From contig JAJRWR010000002.1 in assembly GCA_024276695.1 (NCBI GenBank), forward strand, positions 1 through 64,000: a DNA stretch of 64,000 nt. Reading direction: 5' to 3'. The position numbers were made by a program, and so were the translations under genes. The notes below the pieces were generated by a model. That model ran no database searches and was not told the DNA's origin. It saw only the letters and a list, made by a program, of their open reading frames with translations. Origin of the DNA: an archaeon (GTDB lineage: Archaea; Thermoproteota; Nitrososphaeria; Nitrososphaerales; Nitrosopumilaceae). This document shows positions 34,625 to 44,690 of this stretch, in pieces; position 1 is the first letter of the stretch, and the number at the start of each line of letters is the position of its first letter.

Positions 34625-35445
34625 TTTTCATATTCTGTGATATTATCTGACAGTAAACTCAAACAAATATCCCATGGTGTGATGATTTGATCCTGAAACA
34701 ATACACTTGGATGCTCCATCTCATACATGATTTTTGAAATTTCTTGAATTCTCAAATCTTCTTTAATGGTCTTTGCTTCTTCAAGATTAAATTCACTAGT
34801 TGGTAAATCCATAAAATTTTCTGTTTCTTTAAGACATTTTAATTCATATGTAATTTTTTGAAGAATTATTCTATCATTGATGAATTTGTTAGAATCTGCA
34901 AGAAATAGTCTTCTAGCATTGATTTCTAGCATAGAATTCAAAACATCGCCTATTGTATCTTTTTCATTAAATGTAACTACTTTCTTTTTAGGTAATTTAG
35001 AAATAGACATTTCCGTCTTAACTTTAATTCCTACTTCTAGAAGTTTTTTTGTAGACAATGCTGAATAATCTGAAAACTCATTTGGTACTGCAGCAAATGC
35101 TCTTCTAGTATCTTTCCAAAAATCAATTAATTTTTTGAGTTTTGATTTTCCTGTTACAGTTGGAAATCTTTTTTCCATCACATTTTCTACTTTAGTATCA
35201 TAGAATAAACTTGAGCTTGGATTTTTTACTAGAGGAACTATGATATCTTTTCCACCTACAATTCCAATTGGTTTATCATTTTCACGTACAACCACTGCAT
35301 CAGTAAATGATTCTAATTGTTGTACAAGCATTCCTGTTGCAACCCAAGTTTCAGTACCTTTTTCAATATTTACACAAAGTGATGAAGTTAAAGAATCTCC
35401 GAACAACGATTCAAGCGAAAGTTCTGATATTGGGATTGTACTCAT
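34621..35445 (-). CDS. CBS-domain protein, paralogue 2
   Basis: 274 aa paralogue of 32352-33248: IGIVGGKDIIVPLVKNPSSS, KVENVMEKRFPTVTGKSKLK, SKLPKKKVVTFNEKDTIGDV and a closing ITPWDICLSLL match it segment by segment, but the terminal Cys motifs are missing. Two CBS pairs, presumably a nucleotide sensor. Convergent with the FAD oxidoreductase. Confidence 0.75.
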   Translation of the reverse strand: MSTIPISELSLESLFGDSLTSSLCVNIEKGTETWVATGMLVQQLESFTDAVVVRENDKPIGIVGGKDIIVPLVKNPSSSLFYDTKVENVMEKRFPTVTGKSKLKKLIDFWKDTRRAFAAVPNEFSDYSALSTKKLLEVGIKVKTEMSISKLPKKKVVTFNEKDTIGDVLNSMLEINARRLFLADSNKFINDRIILQKITYELKCLKETENFMDLPTSEFNLEEAKTIKEDLRIQEISKIMYEMEHPSVLFQDQIITPWDICLSLLSDNITEYEN

Positions 35446-35552
35446 GTCTCTACATTAATTATAGTATTCACAATAAATAAAATCAATTACTATTTTCAAA
35501 TCTGAATCTCTTCAAATTAAGCTTAATATCATACAAAAATTCAGTTCAAACT

Positions 35553-35834
35553 GTGTTACCTGACAAGTGCTCTGTTTCAAAAGAAGGTAAACAGTGTGTC
35601 AATCCTCCTGAGTTTATTGTATCCATTATTGATGATAAAGATGAATACATGGTAGGAGTCACTTGTGGACGACACAAACAAATCGTAACTGGAAAGATTG
35701 GCCATTTACAAAAAGAAGGAAAAATTCATGATGGAAAAATTGGTTTTTCACCTGTAAAGGCTATAGGAACTGACTGTGTTCATGGGGATACTGACGATTT
35801 TGTTCAAATTGACATGAATCGCTCAAAAAATTGA
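35553..35834 (+). CDS. Small conserved-type protein with Cys/His residues
   Basis: 93 aa from GTG 35553. CSVSKEGKQCVNPPEF at the start and VTCGRHKQIVTG in the middle hold Cys/Cys and Cys/His, a possible zinc site; FSPVKAIGTDCVHGDTDDFV follows near the end. I recognise no named family. Followed 26 bases later by another short gene. Confidence 0.6.
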   Translation: MLPDKCSVSKEGKQCVNPPEFIVSIIDDKDEYMVGVTCGRHKQIVTGKIGHLQKEGKIHDGKIGFSPVKAIGTDCVHGDTDDFVQIDMNRSKN

Positions 35835-35860
35835 AATAATTTTAATTTCAATGCTTTGTA

Positions 35861-36232
35861 ATGCTTTTAGAATTACTATCTGATTTAGTGAAAATTGATG
35901 ATATTTTATTTATTGTAAAAAACAGCGGTGCTATAAGTGAGGTTAGAAGTCCTCTTAGTATAATACAAAAAGAAAAATGGATAACTATTGGTGATAATGA
36001 TGGTCATGCACACCTTCATGTTAACTCAGAATTAATAAAATCTGCAGAATTTGTCCAAGAAGAAAAACCTGAGCATACAAGTTTTAGCATTCATTTTTTC
36101 GATGAAAACAATGATCGAATCATTGCAGCATTTTTTACAAAAATGTATGATGATTCAAAACAACTAATTCCTGAAAGAAAAAAAATCTATGATCAACTAA
36201 AACAAAAATTTAGTTTTAAAATTCATTTTTAA
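35861..36232 (+). CDS. Hypothetical beta-rich protein
   Basis: 123 aa. Alternating strands (DDILFIVKNSGAISEV; KWITIGDNDGHAHLHV; TSFSIHFFDENNDRIIAAFF) and one C-terminal helix, somewhat like the haem-utilisation ChuX/HutX fold, with the HAHLHV motif as possible ligands. That similarity is by pattern only. Confidence 0.55.
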   Translation: MLLELLSDLVKIDDILFIVKNSGAISEVRSPLSIIQKEKWITIGDNDGHAHLHVNSELIKSAEFVQEEKPEHTSFSIHFFDENNDRIIAAFFTKMYDDSKQLIPERKKIYDQLKQKFSFKIHF

Positions 36233-36268
36233 AAAAAACTTGTTTGAAAAAGACAAGTGAAAAATCTT

Positions 36269-36358
36269 TTATTCTTCAGACTCTTTTTCTTTCTTCTCTT
36301 TTTCAGATTGTTGTTTAGCTAATTCTAATTCTTCATTTGTGTGTTTGAATTTTTTCAT
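36269..36358 (-). CDS. Candidate 29-aa charged peptide
   Basis: ATG 36358 to TAA 36269: MKKFKHTNEELELAKQQSEK then EKKEKESEE. A single highly charged helix. Coding status is uncertain because low-complexity Lys/Glu runs arise easily in AT-rich DNA. Confidence 0.3.
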   Translation of the reverse strand: MKKFKHTNEELELAKQQSEKEKKEKESEE

Positions 36359-36427
36359 TCTAATTTTATGTTATAATTTAGATATAAAAACTGCACATTT
36401 TAGGGGACGATAAACCGGGCATGAAAA

Positions 36428-37396
36428 TCAATGTCCAACTGAATAAATTGGCTTTTTCCCTTTCATTCCAAGATTCAAATTTTCAACAGTTATTTCTGCC
36501 ATTTTGATTCTTGTCTCCTTTGTTGAACTTCCTATATGTGGAGCAAGTACAATGTTTGGCAATTTAACAAATGGATGTTTTTTATTAATCGGTTCTGTCT
36601 CAAAGACGTCTAATCCTGCACCTGAAATAGTTTTTTTCTTTAATGCAGTCACAAGATCTTTTTCGTTGATCACTTTTCCTCTTGATGTATTGATCAAAAA
36701 TGCTGTTTTTTTCATTTTCTTCAAAATTTTCATGTCAAACAACTGATCTGTTTCTTTGGTGTGTGGCACATGAATTGAAATAAAATCACTTTCTATGATC
36801 AATTCTTCAAATGAGACATATTTTGCATTTAATGATTTTTCTCTAGTTTTTGAAACATGTTTTCTATTATGATATATGATTTTCATATCAAATGCCTTTG
36901 CTCGTTTAGCAAGCGTACTTCCAATTCTACCCAAACCTAAAATCCCCATCGTTTTACCTTGCAAATCAACTCCAACATAGTCAAACGCTCCGTAGATTTC
37001 TTTCCATTTTCCATCTCGAATAATTTTGTCTCCTTCTGAAACTCTTCTTGAAATATCTAACAATAATGAAAATGCAAGATCAGCAGTTGCATCTGTTAAT
37101 ACTTCAGGAGTATACCCAACACGAATTTTCTTTTCTTTGGCATACTCTGTATCTATATGATCAAAACCAACACTGTAGGTACTAATTGCTTTTAGATTTT
37201 TGGCACAATCAATTATTTCTTTGTCGATTTTATCATATGGGAAACAGATGAGTCCATCAACTTCTTTAATTTTTGATCGCAGTTTTGTTTTAGGTATTGG
37301 GATTTTTCCAGAATGAATTTTGATCTGATATCTTTTTTTCAATTCTTTTAATGCAAAGTCATGCAAAGTTCTTGTAAGAAACACTTTCTTTTTCAT
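36428..37396 (-). CDS. D-isomer-specific 2-hydroxyacid dehydrogenase
   Basis: 322 aa NAD(P)-dependent enzyme reducing glyoxylate/hydroxypyruvate-type substrates. NAD-binding GLGRIGSTLAKRAKAF (about residue 150), catalytic Arg in NTSRGKVI, Glu in DVFETEP and His in LAPHIGSST are all in place. Similar to glyoxylate/hydroxypyruvate reductases (GRHPR/GyaR); phosphoglycerate dehydrogenase is less likely because no ACT domain follows. Confidence 0.87.
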   Translation of the reverse strand: MKKKVFLTRTLHDFALKELKKRYQIKIHSGKIPIPKTKLRSKIKEVDGLICFPYDKIDKEIIDCAKNLKAISTYSVGFDHIDTEYAKEKKIRVGYTPEVLTDATADLAFSLLLDISRRVSEGDKIIRDGKWKEIYGAFDYVGVDLQGKTMGILGLGRIGSTLAKRAKAFDMKIIYHNRKHVSKTREKSLNAKYVSFEELIIESDFISIHVPHTKETDQLFDMKILKKMKKTAFLINTSRGKVINEKDLVTALKKKTISGAGLDVFETEPINKKHPFVKLPNIVLAPHIGSSTKETRIKMAEITVENLNLGMKGKKPIYSVGH

Positions 37397-37449
37397 CAGT
37401 CTTGATATTTATCTCAAACCATTTATACGATTTCTTTGTAATTGCATTG

Positions 37450-37596
37450 ATGTCTTCTAAGATTGAAGAAGAGGAAGAATTTGCTATTTGTGTAGAATGT
37501 GGAAATTCGATTGAAAAATGCGTATGTGTATGTCCTTATTGTGGTGAACGTGATAAATGTGAGTGTGCATTGTTTGATGCAGCTACTGGAGGTTAG
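37450..37596 (+). CDS. Cys-rich zinc protein, 48 aa
   Basis: From ATG 37450 (MSSKIEEEEEFAICVECGNS). Four Cys pairs or singles (CVEC, CVCVCPYCG, CEC) make one or two zinc sites. The acidic N-terminus precedes them. The frame is open to 37402, but that region overlaps the promoter of the divergent dehydrogenase gene. Confidence 0.6.
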   Translation: MSSKIEEEEEFAICVECGNSIEKCVCVCPYCGERDKCECALFDAATGG

Positions 37597-37645
37597 AAGA
37601 AATGAACTATCCTACTATTAAAATTCAGGAAATGTGTGAATATCT

Positions 37646-39556
37646 GTGAGTTCCGTTGATTTTACTTGGTTAATTGGAGGTCCTCAAGGTAGTGGGGTTG
37701 AATCCGGCGCCAATATTTTCTCTCGTGTATGTGCTGAAATGGGGTATCAAATTTTTGGAAAGAGAGAATTTTATTCAAACATCAAAGGTGAACACAGTTA
37801 TTTTACAGTACGAATTGCTGATAAAAAAATCCATTCAAATGTTAATGATGTAAATTTAATGGCATCTTTTGATGCTGAAACTATTTTCCGTCATTATGAT
37901 GAAGTAGTTTCTGGTGGTGGAATCATTTATGATTCAGATATTGCAGAAACTAAAACTGATGCAGTTCACACACTTGATATGCCATTTAAAGAAAGATTAC
38001 ACAAAAAACTAGAGTCAAAAAATAAACCGTTTACTGTTGCAGGAGTTTTAGAGATTGCAAAAGAAAAAGGCGTTTTACTATATCCAGTATCTTTCAAATC
38101 TATTCTTTTGACCTTATCTGAGGAAACTGAAAACCCTCGCCTAAAAGGATTGATTAGAATGTATAATGTAATTGGAGTGTCATTATCTTTGGGTCTTGTC
38201 AAAATGCCTCCTGATTCCTTACAAAAAACAATCGCCAATATTTTTTCAAAAAAACCAGAAATTGCAAAAATCAACCAACAGACTGCAACATACTCTTACA
38301 ATTTTGCTGCAACAAAATTTGAAAACTTTGATTGTTCCTTACCTGGAACGCAAAAAGAACCTGGAACGTTACTTGTTCAGGGATTTCAGGGAACTGCATT
38401 AGGAAAGATGGCATGTGGGTGCAGATTACAACCGTATTATCCAATTACACCAGCTTCTGATGAATCAGTATACTTGGAGTCAAATGAAATTTTAGAAATA
38501 ATTGGTGATAGACCTGGTTCTACTGCTGTAATTCAAACTGAAGATGAAATTTGCGCAATGGGAATGACTATTGGTGGTGCTTTAACTGGAACTCGTTCTG
38601 CTACTTGTACATCTGGACCTGGATTTGCATTAATGACTGAAATGCTAGGCTGGGCAGGCATAAACGAGGTTCCTATAGTAATTACTGCATACCAGAGAAG
38701 TGGTCCATCAACTGGATTGCCAACCAGACATGGACAAGATGATTTACTATTTACAGTATTTGCCGGACACGGTGATTTCCCAAAAATTGTTTATGCCTCA
38801 GGAGAAATTGAAGAAAGCTTCTATGATACTAGTAATTGTTTTAACTATGCAGATACTTTTCAAGTTCCAGTAATTCACATGATGGATAAATTCCATGCAA
38901 GTTCTGTCATTACTTGCAAAAGATTTGACCCTGAAAAAATCTCAATTGATAGAGGTCTATTACTAGATAAAGTTGAGGATGGTTACAGAAGATTTGAATT
39001 CACTGAAGATGGTATATCTCCACGTTCAAGACTTGGAATGGATAACGGAATCTTTTGGAATACTGGTGATGAATCAGATGAGCAAGGACACATTTCAGAA
39101 GATCCAATTTTACGTGTAAAGATGATGGATAAGAGAATGTCTAGATTAGAATTAATTTTAAAACGTATTCCAAATGAAGAACAAGCAGTATCCTATGGAA
39201 TTGAAGACTATACAATAATTTCTTGGGGTTCTACAATTGGTCCAGTTAAAGATGCATTAGACATGCTAAAAAAGGAAGGAATTTCAATAGGGTTGGTCCA
39301 ACTAAAACTAATGCATCCATTTCCAGCAGAATATGTTTCCTCTTTACTTAAAGACGCTAAAACAATAATTGATGTAGAGGCAAATCACTCCGGTCAACTA
39401 GGAAAATTATTCAAACAAAATACTGGACGTGATGTTGATTATTTTATCTTAAAATACACTGGACGTGCAATGACTAGTACAGAAGTTTGTGATGCACTTA
39501 AGAAAATTGTTCAAAATAAAGCAGAAAAAAGAGAGGTTTTAATGCATGGCGCTTAA
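37646..39556 (+). CDS. korA: 2-oxoacid:ferredoxin oxidoreductase, alpha (fused gamma-alpha) subunit
   Basis: 636 aa from GTG 37646. Residues ~1-190 are the gamma domain ([20 protein letters not shown]), then the alpha domain with the [10 protein letters not shown] signature, [20 protein letters not shown] and the C-terminal transketolase-like part. With the beta subunit it converts 2-oxoacids (2-oxoglutarate or pyruvate) to acyl-CoA, reducing ferredoxin, or the reverse. The two-subunit form without a separate ferredoxin-like delta subunit is standard for thermoprotean and thaumarchaeal enzymes. Substrate is not determined by sequence. Confidence 0.93.
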   Translation: MSSVDFTWLIGGPQGSGVESGANIFSRVCAEMGYQIFGKREFYSNIKGEHSYFTVRIADKKIHSNVNDVNLMASFDAETIFRHYDEVVSGGGIIYDSDIAETKTDAVHTLDMPFKERLHKKLESKNKPFTVAGVLEIAKEKGVLLYPVSFKSILLTLSEETENPRLKGLIRMYNVIGVSLSLGLVKMPPDSLQKTIANIFSKKPEIAKINQQTATYSYNFAATKFENFDCSLPGTQKEPGTLLVQGFQGTALGKMACGCRLQPYYPITPASDESVYLESNEILEIIGDRPGSTAVIQTEDEICAMGMTIGGALTGTRSATCTSGPGFALMTEMLGWAGINEVPIVITAYQRSGPSTGLPTRHGQDDLLFTVFAGHGDFPKIVYASGEIEESFYDTSNCFNYADTFQVPVIHMMDKFHASSVITCKRFDPEKISIDRGLLLDKVEDGYRRFEFTEDGISPRSRLGMDNGIFWNTGDESDEQGHISEDPILRVKMMDKRMSRLELILKRIPNEEQAVSYGIEDYTIISWGSTIGPVKDALDMLKKEGISIGLVQLKLMHPFPAEYVSSLLKDAKTIIDVEANHSGQLGKLFKQNTGRDVDYFILKYTGRAMTSTEVCDALKKIVQNKAEKREVLMHGA

Positions 39557-40508
39557 ACCTGCTGGATTTAAAACCGAAGTTCACAATGATTGGTGTCCTG
39601 GATGTGGAGATTTTGGTATCGTTAATGCCATCCAAATGGCACTAGCTGATATGGGTGTCCAACGAGACAAGACTGCCATATTTTCAGGAATTGGATGTTC
39701 TGGTAAGACATCTCACTACATCAATACGTATGGAGTTCACACATTACATGGTCGAGTTTTGACATTTGCGCAAGGCGCAAAGATTGCAAATCCTGAGATG
39801 ACCGTAGTTGCTGTAGGGGGTGACGGTGATGGTTTAGGAATTGGTGCTGGTCACTTTGTAGCTGCTGGCAGGCGAAATGTAAACATGACATACATTATTT
39901 TTGATAATGGAGTTTATGGATTAACTAAAGGTCAAGCATCTCCCACTCTGAAATTAGGAGAGAAAACAAAATCTCTTCCATCTCCTAACACAAATTCAAA
40001 TGTCAATCCTATTGGGTTAGCAATTGCTAGTGGATTTACATTTGTTGCACGTGGATATTCATATGATATACGACATCTCAAAGATTTGATAGTTCAAGCA
40101 GTCAAACATCCTGGATTATCTTTCTTAGATGTACTGCAACCATGTCCTACATACAATGATTTAAACACAAGGGATTGGTATGCCGGAGCTGATTTGATGG
40201 ATGAAGCACAAAAAAGACATTCAAGAATTTACAAACTAGAAGAGACTGGATATGAACCAACAGTCCATTATGATTCAGAAGTTGAAGTTAATGAAAAACT
40301 ATCTCAAGCATTAATCAAATCTTTAGAATGGGGAAACAAAATCCCAACTGGAGTCTTTTATAAAAATGAAAATACTACTCCCTACACTGTAAGACTCCAA
40401 GATAAAATTCCAAATTATTTGGAAAACTCTCCTGCAAAACAAACCATTTCAAAAGATGGTCACCCTAATACTGATATTTCAAAGATATTGGATTCCCTAG
40501 AAGTATAG
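39546..40508 (+). CDS. korB: 2-oxoacid:ferredoxin oxidoreductase, beta subunit
   Basis: 320 aa thiamine diphosphate-binding subunit, overlapping korA by 11 bases. [10 protein letters not shown] near the N-terminus provides Cys ligands for the 4Fe-4S cluster, with [13 protein letters not shown] and the late LQPCPTYND. The ThDP/Mg motif is [13 protein letters not shown]...[14 protein letters not shown]. It completes the KorAB enzyme. Confidence 0.94.
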   Translation: MALKPAGFKTEVHNDWCPGCGDFGIVNAIQMALADMGVQRDKTAIFSGIGCSGKTSHYINTYGVHTLHGRVLTFAQGAKIANPEMTVVAVGGDGDGLGIGAGHFVAAGRRNVNMTYIIFDNGVYGLTKGQASPTLKLGEKTKSLPSPNTNSNVNPIGLAIASGFTFVARGYSYDIRHLKDLIVQAVKHPGLSFLDVLQPCPTYNDLNTRDWYAGADLMDEAQKRHSRIYKLEETGYEPTVHYDSEVEVNEKLSQALIKSLEWGNKIPTGVFYKNENTTPYTVRLQDKIPNYLENSPAKQTISKDGHPNTDISKILDSLEV

Positions 40509-40567
40509 ATTACAAATCTAAATAGATTCTGAACGTAGAAGTTATAGGCAAGTTTTAGAATATTATT

Positions 40568-41008
40568 TTGCATTTGAATATTAATGAAGCAAATAAAATC
40601 TTTAGAAAATCCATCATAAAGGGTTTTTTTGAATCCAAACTGGTGAATTTAGATTTTAAAAAATCCTCAGTAAAACATCCTTTGATTAATGATGATGGTT
40701 TAATGCAGTCTGATTTACTTCATGTATTTTTTGATGTAGAAACAGGATCTGATTACCCTGATGGCGATGAGTGGTTTATTGTTGAATTCCTGTTTCCTCA
40801 TGATGTTAAACTTCCTGATTCTATGAAAGGAACTGATTATTTCACAACTTTGTCTGTTGATGATAATAAAACATTCTGGCATCATCGTGAATTAATTCGT
40901 TACAAATACGGAAAATCTAAGAAATTAGTTGACGCATTAGAATTTCTAGAATCAAAATACAAAGAACTTCATGAATTACTTGAACCTTTGCAGAAGGATC
41001 TCAAATAA
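40568..41008 (+). CDS. Hypothetical protein
   Basis: 146 aa from TTG 40568. An alpha/beta pattern with many acidic and aromatic residues (WFIVEFLFPHDVKLPDS; FWHHRELIRYKYGKSKK). No family recognised. Its 3' end overlaps the convergent gene by 8 bases. Confidence 0.5.
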   Translation: MHLNINEANKIFRKSIIKGFFESKLVNLDFKKSSVKHPLINDDGLMQSDLLHVFFDVETGSDYPDGDEWFIVEFLFPHDVKLPDSMKGTDYFTTLSVDDNKTFWHHRELIRYKYGKSKKLVDALEFLESKYKELHELLEPLQKDLK

Positions 41009-41534
41009 TCTCATTCCATGAATCTCCACTGAATTTGTACTTTTTATTTTTAGATGATGCAAAATCTAAACGCCATCTAATTGAATCAGTATCAAATTTG
41101 TATGTGATTTTTGTAATTTCTGATGGTAATTTCTCCGGATTTAGATGAAATGGCAATAATTCTAAAACAAAATCAATCTTTTCTAATGCATTATCAAACC
41201 ATTGTCTGTCTTCAATATCTATGGTGAAAACAATTTTGGGATTTCCAGAAAAATTAATTACAATTTTTAAAGCATTTCCGCTACCTCTTCTTCTCTTCAT
41301 TTCTTTGAAAACTGCCTTGATTTTTTCCCAACGTTTGAACTCAAACCATTGGAAAAATTCTTCATTGAATTGTAGAGGAATATCAATATCTAGAAAACTA
41401 ACAAAATCCTCATCATTTACTTCAATTTCATCCTGAATTATCGTGAAATGAGAATTTAAAAATCCATAAAGAACTTCAATCTCCCAAGGTGAAATTCCAT
41501 AATATCGTAATGTGGTTTTCACATTTTCTGACAA
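41001..41534 (-). CDS. Hypothetical protein
   Basis: 177 aa. N-terminal helix (LRYYGISPWEIEVLYGFLNS), then alternating strands ending LPSEITKITYKFDTDSIRWR. No known domain. Convergent with 40568-41008. Confidence 0.5.
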   Translation of the reverse strand: MSENVKTTLRYYGISPWEIEVLYGFLNSHFTIIQDEIEVNDEDFVSFLDIDIPLQFNEEFFQWFEFKRWEKIKAVFKEMKRRRGSGNALKIVINFSGNPKIVFTIDIEDRQWFDNALEKIDFVLELLPFHLNPEKLPSEITKITYKFDTDSIRWRLDFASSKNKKYKFSGDSWNEII

Positions 41535-41638
41535 TGGTTTAAAATCCTAAAAATTGTAATTAAAGCTTCAAAACTAGTCAAATTAGTAAAAATTCACCTT
41601 AAAATTAAAATTATATGGAATAAGATACAATTTCAGAT

Positions 41639-41968
41639 ATGAAGAAAGAATTTGTAGTAAAAAGCATTGATTCTGCACCTGATGGAGCACCATACGTTGT
41701 AGTTTCATTATCATCCATTAAGGATCTAAAGGAAGGAACTCAGCCTCAACAACCTCCTTTTGGTAGCCCAAAAGTTATGGGATTTTCTAACATGAATGAT
41801 ATGATGAAAGACTTGAACAAGATGATGTCTGGAATGGGAGGTGGAATGGGAATGCAATCCGGTGTCACTCAACTAAAACTGGAAATGCACGAATACAAAG
41901 AGATGGGTCTTTCAGTTGGAGATAAGGTCTTTTTAGAACTAAGTAAGGCTGAATCTTTAGGTGTCTAG
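41639..41968 (+). CDS. Small beta-barrel-like conserved protein
   Basis: 109 aa. N-terminal strands (KEFVVKSIDSAPDGAPYVVV), a Met/Gly-rich flexible middle (MMKDLNKMMSGMGGGMGMQS) and a C-terminal strand pair (KEMGLSVGDKVFLELSK). The strand-linker-GDKV arrangement looks like a small barrel with an inserted loop. Function unknown to me. Convergent with the tail-anchored gene, 1 base apart. Confidence 0.6.
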   Translation: MKKEFVVKSIDSAPDGAPYVVVSLSSIKDLKEGTQPQQPPFGSPKVMGFSNMNDMMKDLNKMMSGMGGGMGMQSGVTQLKLEMHEYKEMGLSVGDKVFLELSKAESLGV

Positions 41969-41969
41969 T

Positions 41970-42536
41970 CTACCAGATTGTGTCAAAAAACTTCCAACCA
42001 TACAATGTTGCAATAGTTCCAATTACAAATAACATTGGTTTCCATGCAAATACAGGAATGCTCGGTGTTGCAAGTTTGACTTTGTAATTATCTACAATGG
42101 CATAAACGTTTTTCTTTATTTTATCGTGCCAAATGTTGTAATCAACTTGGTATTTTTTTAGAATTTCTTCTACTTCATAAACTACTGGTGTTCTCTGTGA
42201 AAACAAATGTTGAAGATAATCTCTTGATACTTCCACTTCTGCATGTATTCCAATTAATCCTTTTTTCAAATCCACCATTCTAACATGCATTTCCCAAGGT
42301 TTTTTCAGTTTAAGATTAAGACCACTTCCAATTTGATCTGGTTGTTTATGTTCAAGTTTAACTTTGGTAAATCCTTCATTAGTAAAAATTTTTGTTAGTT
42401 CTTCAAAACTTTTCTTCACTACGATGTGGAGTTGCTCTACACCGTCTTTACTATTTACATCAATTTTGTGTTTTATTCCATCAAAAAATGATACAGTTTT
42501 TGGATATGTGGTGAGATACTCCATTAATTTTTTCAC
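41970..42536 (-). CDS. C-tail-anchored membrane protein
   Basis: 188 aa. Soluble alpha/beta domain (GVEQLHIVVKKSFEELTKIF...IGIHAEVEVSRDYLQHLF) facing the cytoplasm and a single C-terminal hydrophobic helix (PMLFVIGTIATLYGWKFF), so it is a tail-anchored protein. No named family. Confidence 0.55.
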   Translation of the reverse strand: MKKLMEYLTTYPKTVSFFDGIKHKIDVNSKDGVEQLHIVVKKSFEELTKIFTNEGFTKVKLEHKQPDQIGSGLNLKLKKPWEMHVRMVDLKKGLIGIHAEVEVSRDYLQHLFSQRTPVVYEVEEILKKYQVDYNIWHDKIKKNVYAIVDNYKVKLATPSIPVFAWKPMLFVIGTIATLYGWKFFDTIW

Positions 42537-42572
42537 CAGATTCCTCTATTTAAAGCAGAACTAAATTTCAGG

Positions 42573-43349
42573 CTAGATATTTGGAGGATTTGATAATCCT
42601 CTAACATAAACACATTGATCTGGTGAAATTGCCATTTCTGCTGGATTAATTTTTCTATCGGTTAGTTTTGCATCTGAATTTCTAATTATCGCAAATGGTT
42701 TTGATTCAGCTCCTTCTCCCATCTTGTGATTTGCAATAGTGGCAAGATTATCCACCACTGCTTGAAATGTAACTTTTAATGAATTTCCATCAAGATCTCT
42801 TTTTGCTCTCATATCTAAAACAGGTTCAATTCCAGCACATGCTATTGCAACACCTGATGTGCCAATTCTTGCTGGCATTAATCTGCTATCTACAAGTATA
42901 ATTCCAACATGAATAAAGAATTTTAAGAAAATTTTTCTACGAAGTTCTTCTGCAGTACGATATGGATTAATTGGATATAGTATTGCTCTGCCTTTTTTTG
43001 CATTGGATTTATCAATTCCTGCATTTGGAGCCATGATATTATCTGAAGATGTAATTACAAATCCTCCAATTCCTCCAAAAATTTTATCTGATTCTCTAAT
43101 GATCATCTCTGCAATTTCTGATTTTAGCTGATATGTTTTTGAAATTTTCCTACCTTCTTCTGAAGCCCTAATTTTCTCTAAATCTATAATTCTCCCTTGT
43201 GAATTTGAGATGTATTTTGTTGAAACTACCAAAACATCTCCGTTTTCTAATTTTGCATTGTTTTTCTCTAATGTTTTTAACAAGACTTCAAAAACATCAA
43301 ATTCCCCTTCCATCCTTTCTGCCAAAAGTGGTAAAACCGTTAATTGCAC
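42573..43349 (-). CDS. cofE: Coenzyme F420-0:L-glutamate ligase
   Basis: 258 aa from GTG 43349 (VQLTVLPLLAERMEGEFDVF); the open frame extends to 43520 but would collide with the divergent leuC start, and 250 aa is the normal CofE length. Motifs: VLVVSTKYISNSQGRIIDL near the N-terminus, NIMAPNAGIDKSNAKKGRAI, and ILVDSRLMPARIGTSGVAI. It adds gamma-linked glutamates to F420-0. F420 is used by several thaumarchaeal flavin-type reductases. Divergent from the LeuCD cluster by about 70 bases. Confidence 0.88.
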   Translation of the reverse strand: MQLTVLPLLAERMEGEFDVFEVLLKTLEKNNAKLENGDVLVVSTKYISNSQGRIIDLEKIRASEEGRKISKTYQLKSEIAEMIIRESDKIFGGIGGFVITSSDNIMAPNAGIDKSNAKKGRAILYPINPYRTAEELRRKIFLKFFIHVGIILVDSRLMPARIGTSGVAIACAGIEPVLDMRAKRDLDGNSLKVTFQAVVDNLATIANHKMGEGAESKPFAIIRNSDAKLTDRKINPAEMAISPDQCVYVRGLSNPPNI

Positions 43350-43421
43350 ATTATTCTTAGCATTCTTTTTCTTTTTTATTGTTCTGAAAGCTTTTAATCT
43401 GTATAGCAAGCTTTTTTGATT

Positions 43422-44690
43422 ATGAATATTACTGAGAAGATTCTTGCTCGTGGCGCTGGAAAATCTTCTGTTTCCCCTGATGATGTGGTTTTTGCTAATG
43501 TAGACAAAGTTATGATACATGATGTATCTGGACCAGGAGTGATTAAGGTATTTGATAAACTAAAGAAACAAGGAATTTCTATTGATAAATTATGGGATCC
43601 TACTAAAGTTTGGGTGGCAGAAGACCACTTTGTTCCCTCTGCAGAAAAAGTATCTGCTGAAAATATTGTAAAATTATCAAACTTTACAAAAAATTATGGA
43701 ATTGAAAAACATTTCAAATATGGAATGGGACAATATGGAATTTGCCATACTATATCCCATGAAGAAGCTATGGTGTTACCTGGTGAGGTGTATGTTGGTG
43801 GAGATTCTCACACAAATACAACTGGTGCATTGGGTGCTTTTGCTTGTGGTTTGGGACATACTGACATTGCTTATGTTTTATTAAATGGAAAAATTTGGTT
43901 CAAAGTTCCAGAAACTTATTACTTTAAGCTAAATGGTAAATTACCTGATCATGTGATGGCTAAAGATTTGATTCTTAAAATTATTGGTGAAATCGGAACT
44001 GATGGTGGTGCATATCAAACTATGCAGTTTGGTGGTAGTGGAGTTGATGAAATGTCAGTTGAAAGTAGATTGACCTTATGTAATATGACTACCGAAGCTG
44101 GAGCAAAGAATGGTATTGTAGAACCAGATCAAAAAGTAGTTGATTATCTTACTCAAAGAGGGACAACTGACATGAATTTGATAAAAGGTGACGATGATGC
44201 TGAATATGCTAAAGTATTTGAATTTGAAAGTTCAGAGATGGAGCCAACTGTTGCAAAACCATTTTCTCCTGAAAATACAACCGTTGTAAGAGAAGCTCCT
44301 TCTGTAGAATTGGATAAATCATACATTGGTTCTTGTACTGGTGCAAAATACGAAGATTTGGTAGCTGCTGCAAGTGTTCTCAAAGGACGAAAAGTAAAGA
44401 TTAGAACCGAAATCTTACCTGCAGCAATTTCTATTTATCAACGAGCTATGGAAAATGGATTGTTGAAGATTTTCTTAGATGCTGGTGTAACAGTTGGACC
44501 TCCAACATGTGGAGCCTGCTGTGGTGCACACATGGGTGTTTTGGCAAAAGATGAAATTTGTATTAGTACCACAAACAGGAATTTTCCTGGCAGAATGGGT
44601 CATGTAGAATCACAGACATATCTTTCATCCCCACTAGTGGCAGCAGCTTCTGCAATAACTGGAAAAATCACTGATCCGAGGGATTTGTAA
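43422..44690 (+). CDS. leuC: 3-isopropylmalate dehydratase/homoaconitase-type large subunit, archaeal form
   Basis: 422 aa from ATG 43422 (a TTG at 43416 is possible). Fe-S cluster Cys residues in YIGSCTGAKYEDL and the pair in GPPTCGACCGAHMG; substrate loop GICHTISHEE and GGDSHTNTTGALG. Length and sequence match the shorter archaeal LeuC/HacA form. It is coupled to its small subunit by a 1-base overlap. A second, longer LeuCD pair follows. Whether this pair works on isopropylmalate, homoaconitate or another 2-hydroxyacid cannot be settled from sequence. Confidence 0.88.
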   Translation: MNITEKILARGAGKSSVSPDDVVFANVDKVMIHDVSGPGVIKVFDKLKKQGISIDKLWDPTKVWVAEDHFVPSAEKVSAENIVKLSNFTKNYGIEKHFKYGMGQYGICHTISHEEAMVLPGEVYVGGDSHTNTTGALGAFACGLGHTDIAYVLLNGKIWFKVPETYYFKLNGKLPDHVMAKDLILKIIGEIGTDGGAYQTMQFGGSGVDEMSVESRLTLCNMTTEAGAKNGIVEPDQKVVDYLTQRGTTDMNLIKGDDDAEYAKVFEFESSEMEPTVAKPFSPENTTVVREAPSVELDKSYIGSCTGAKYEDLVAAASVLKGRKVKIRTEILPAAISIYQRAMENGLLKIFLDAGVTVGPPTCGACCGAHMGVLAKDEICISTTNRNFPGRMGHVESQTYLSSPLVAAASAITGKITDPRDL

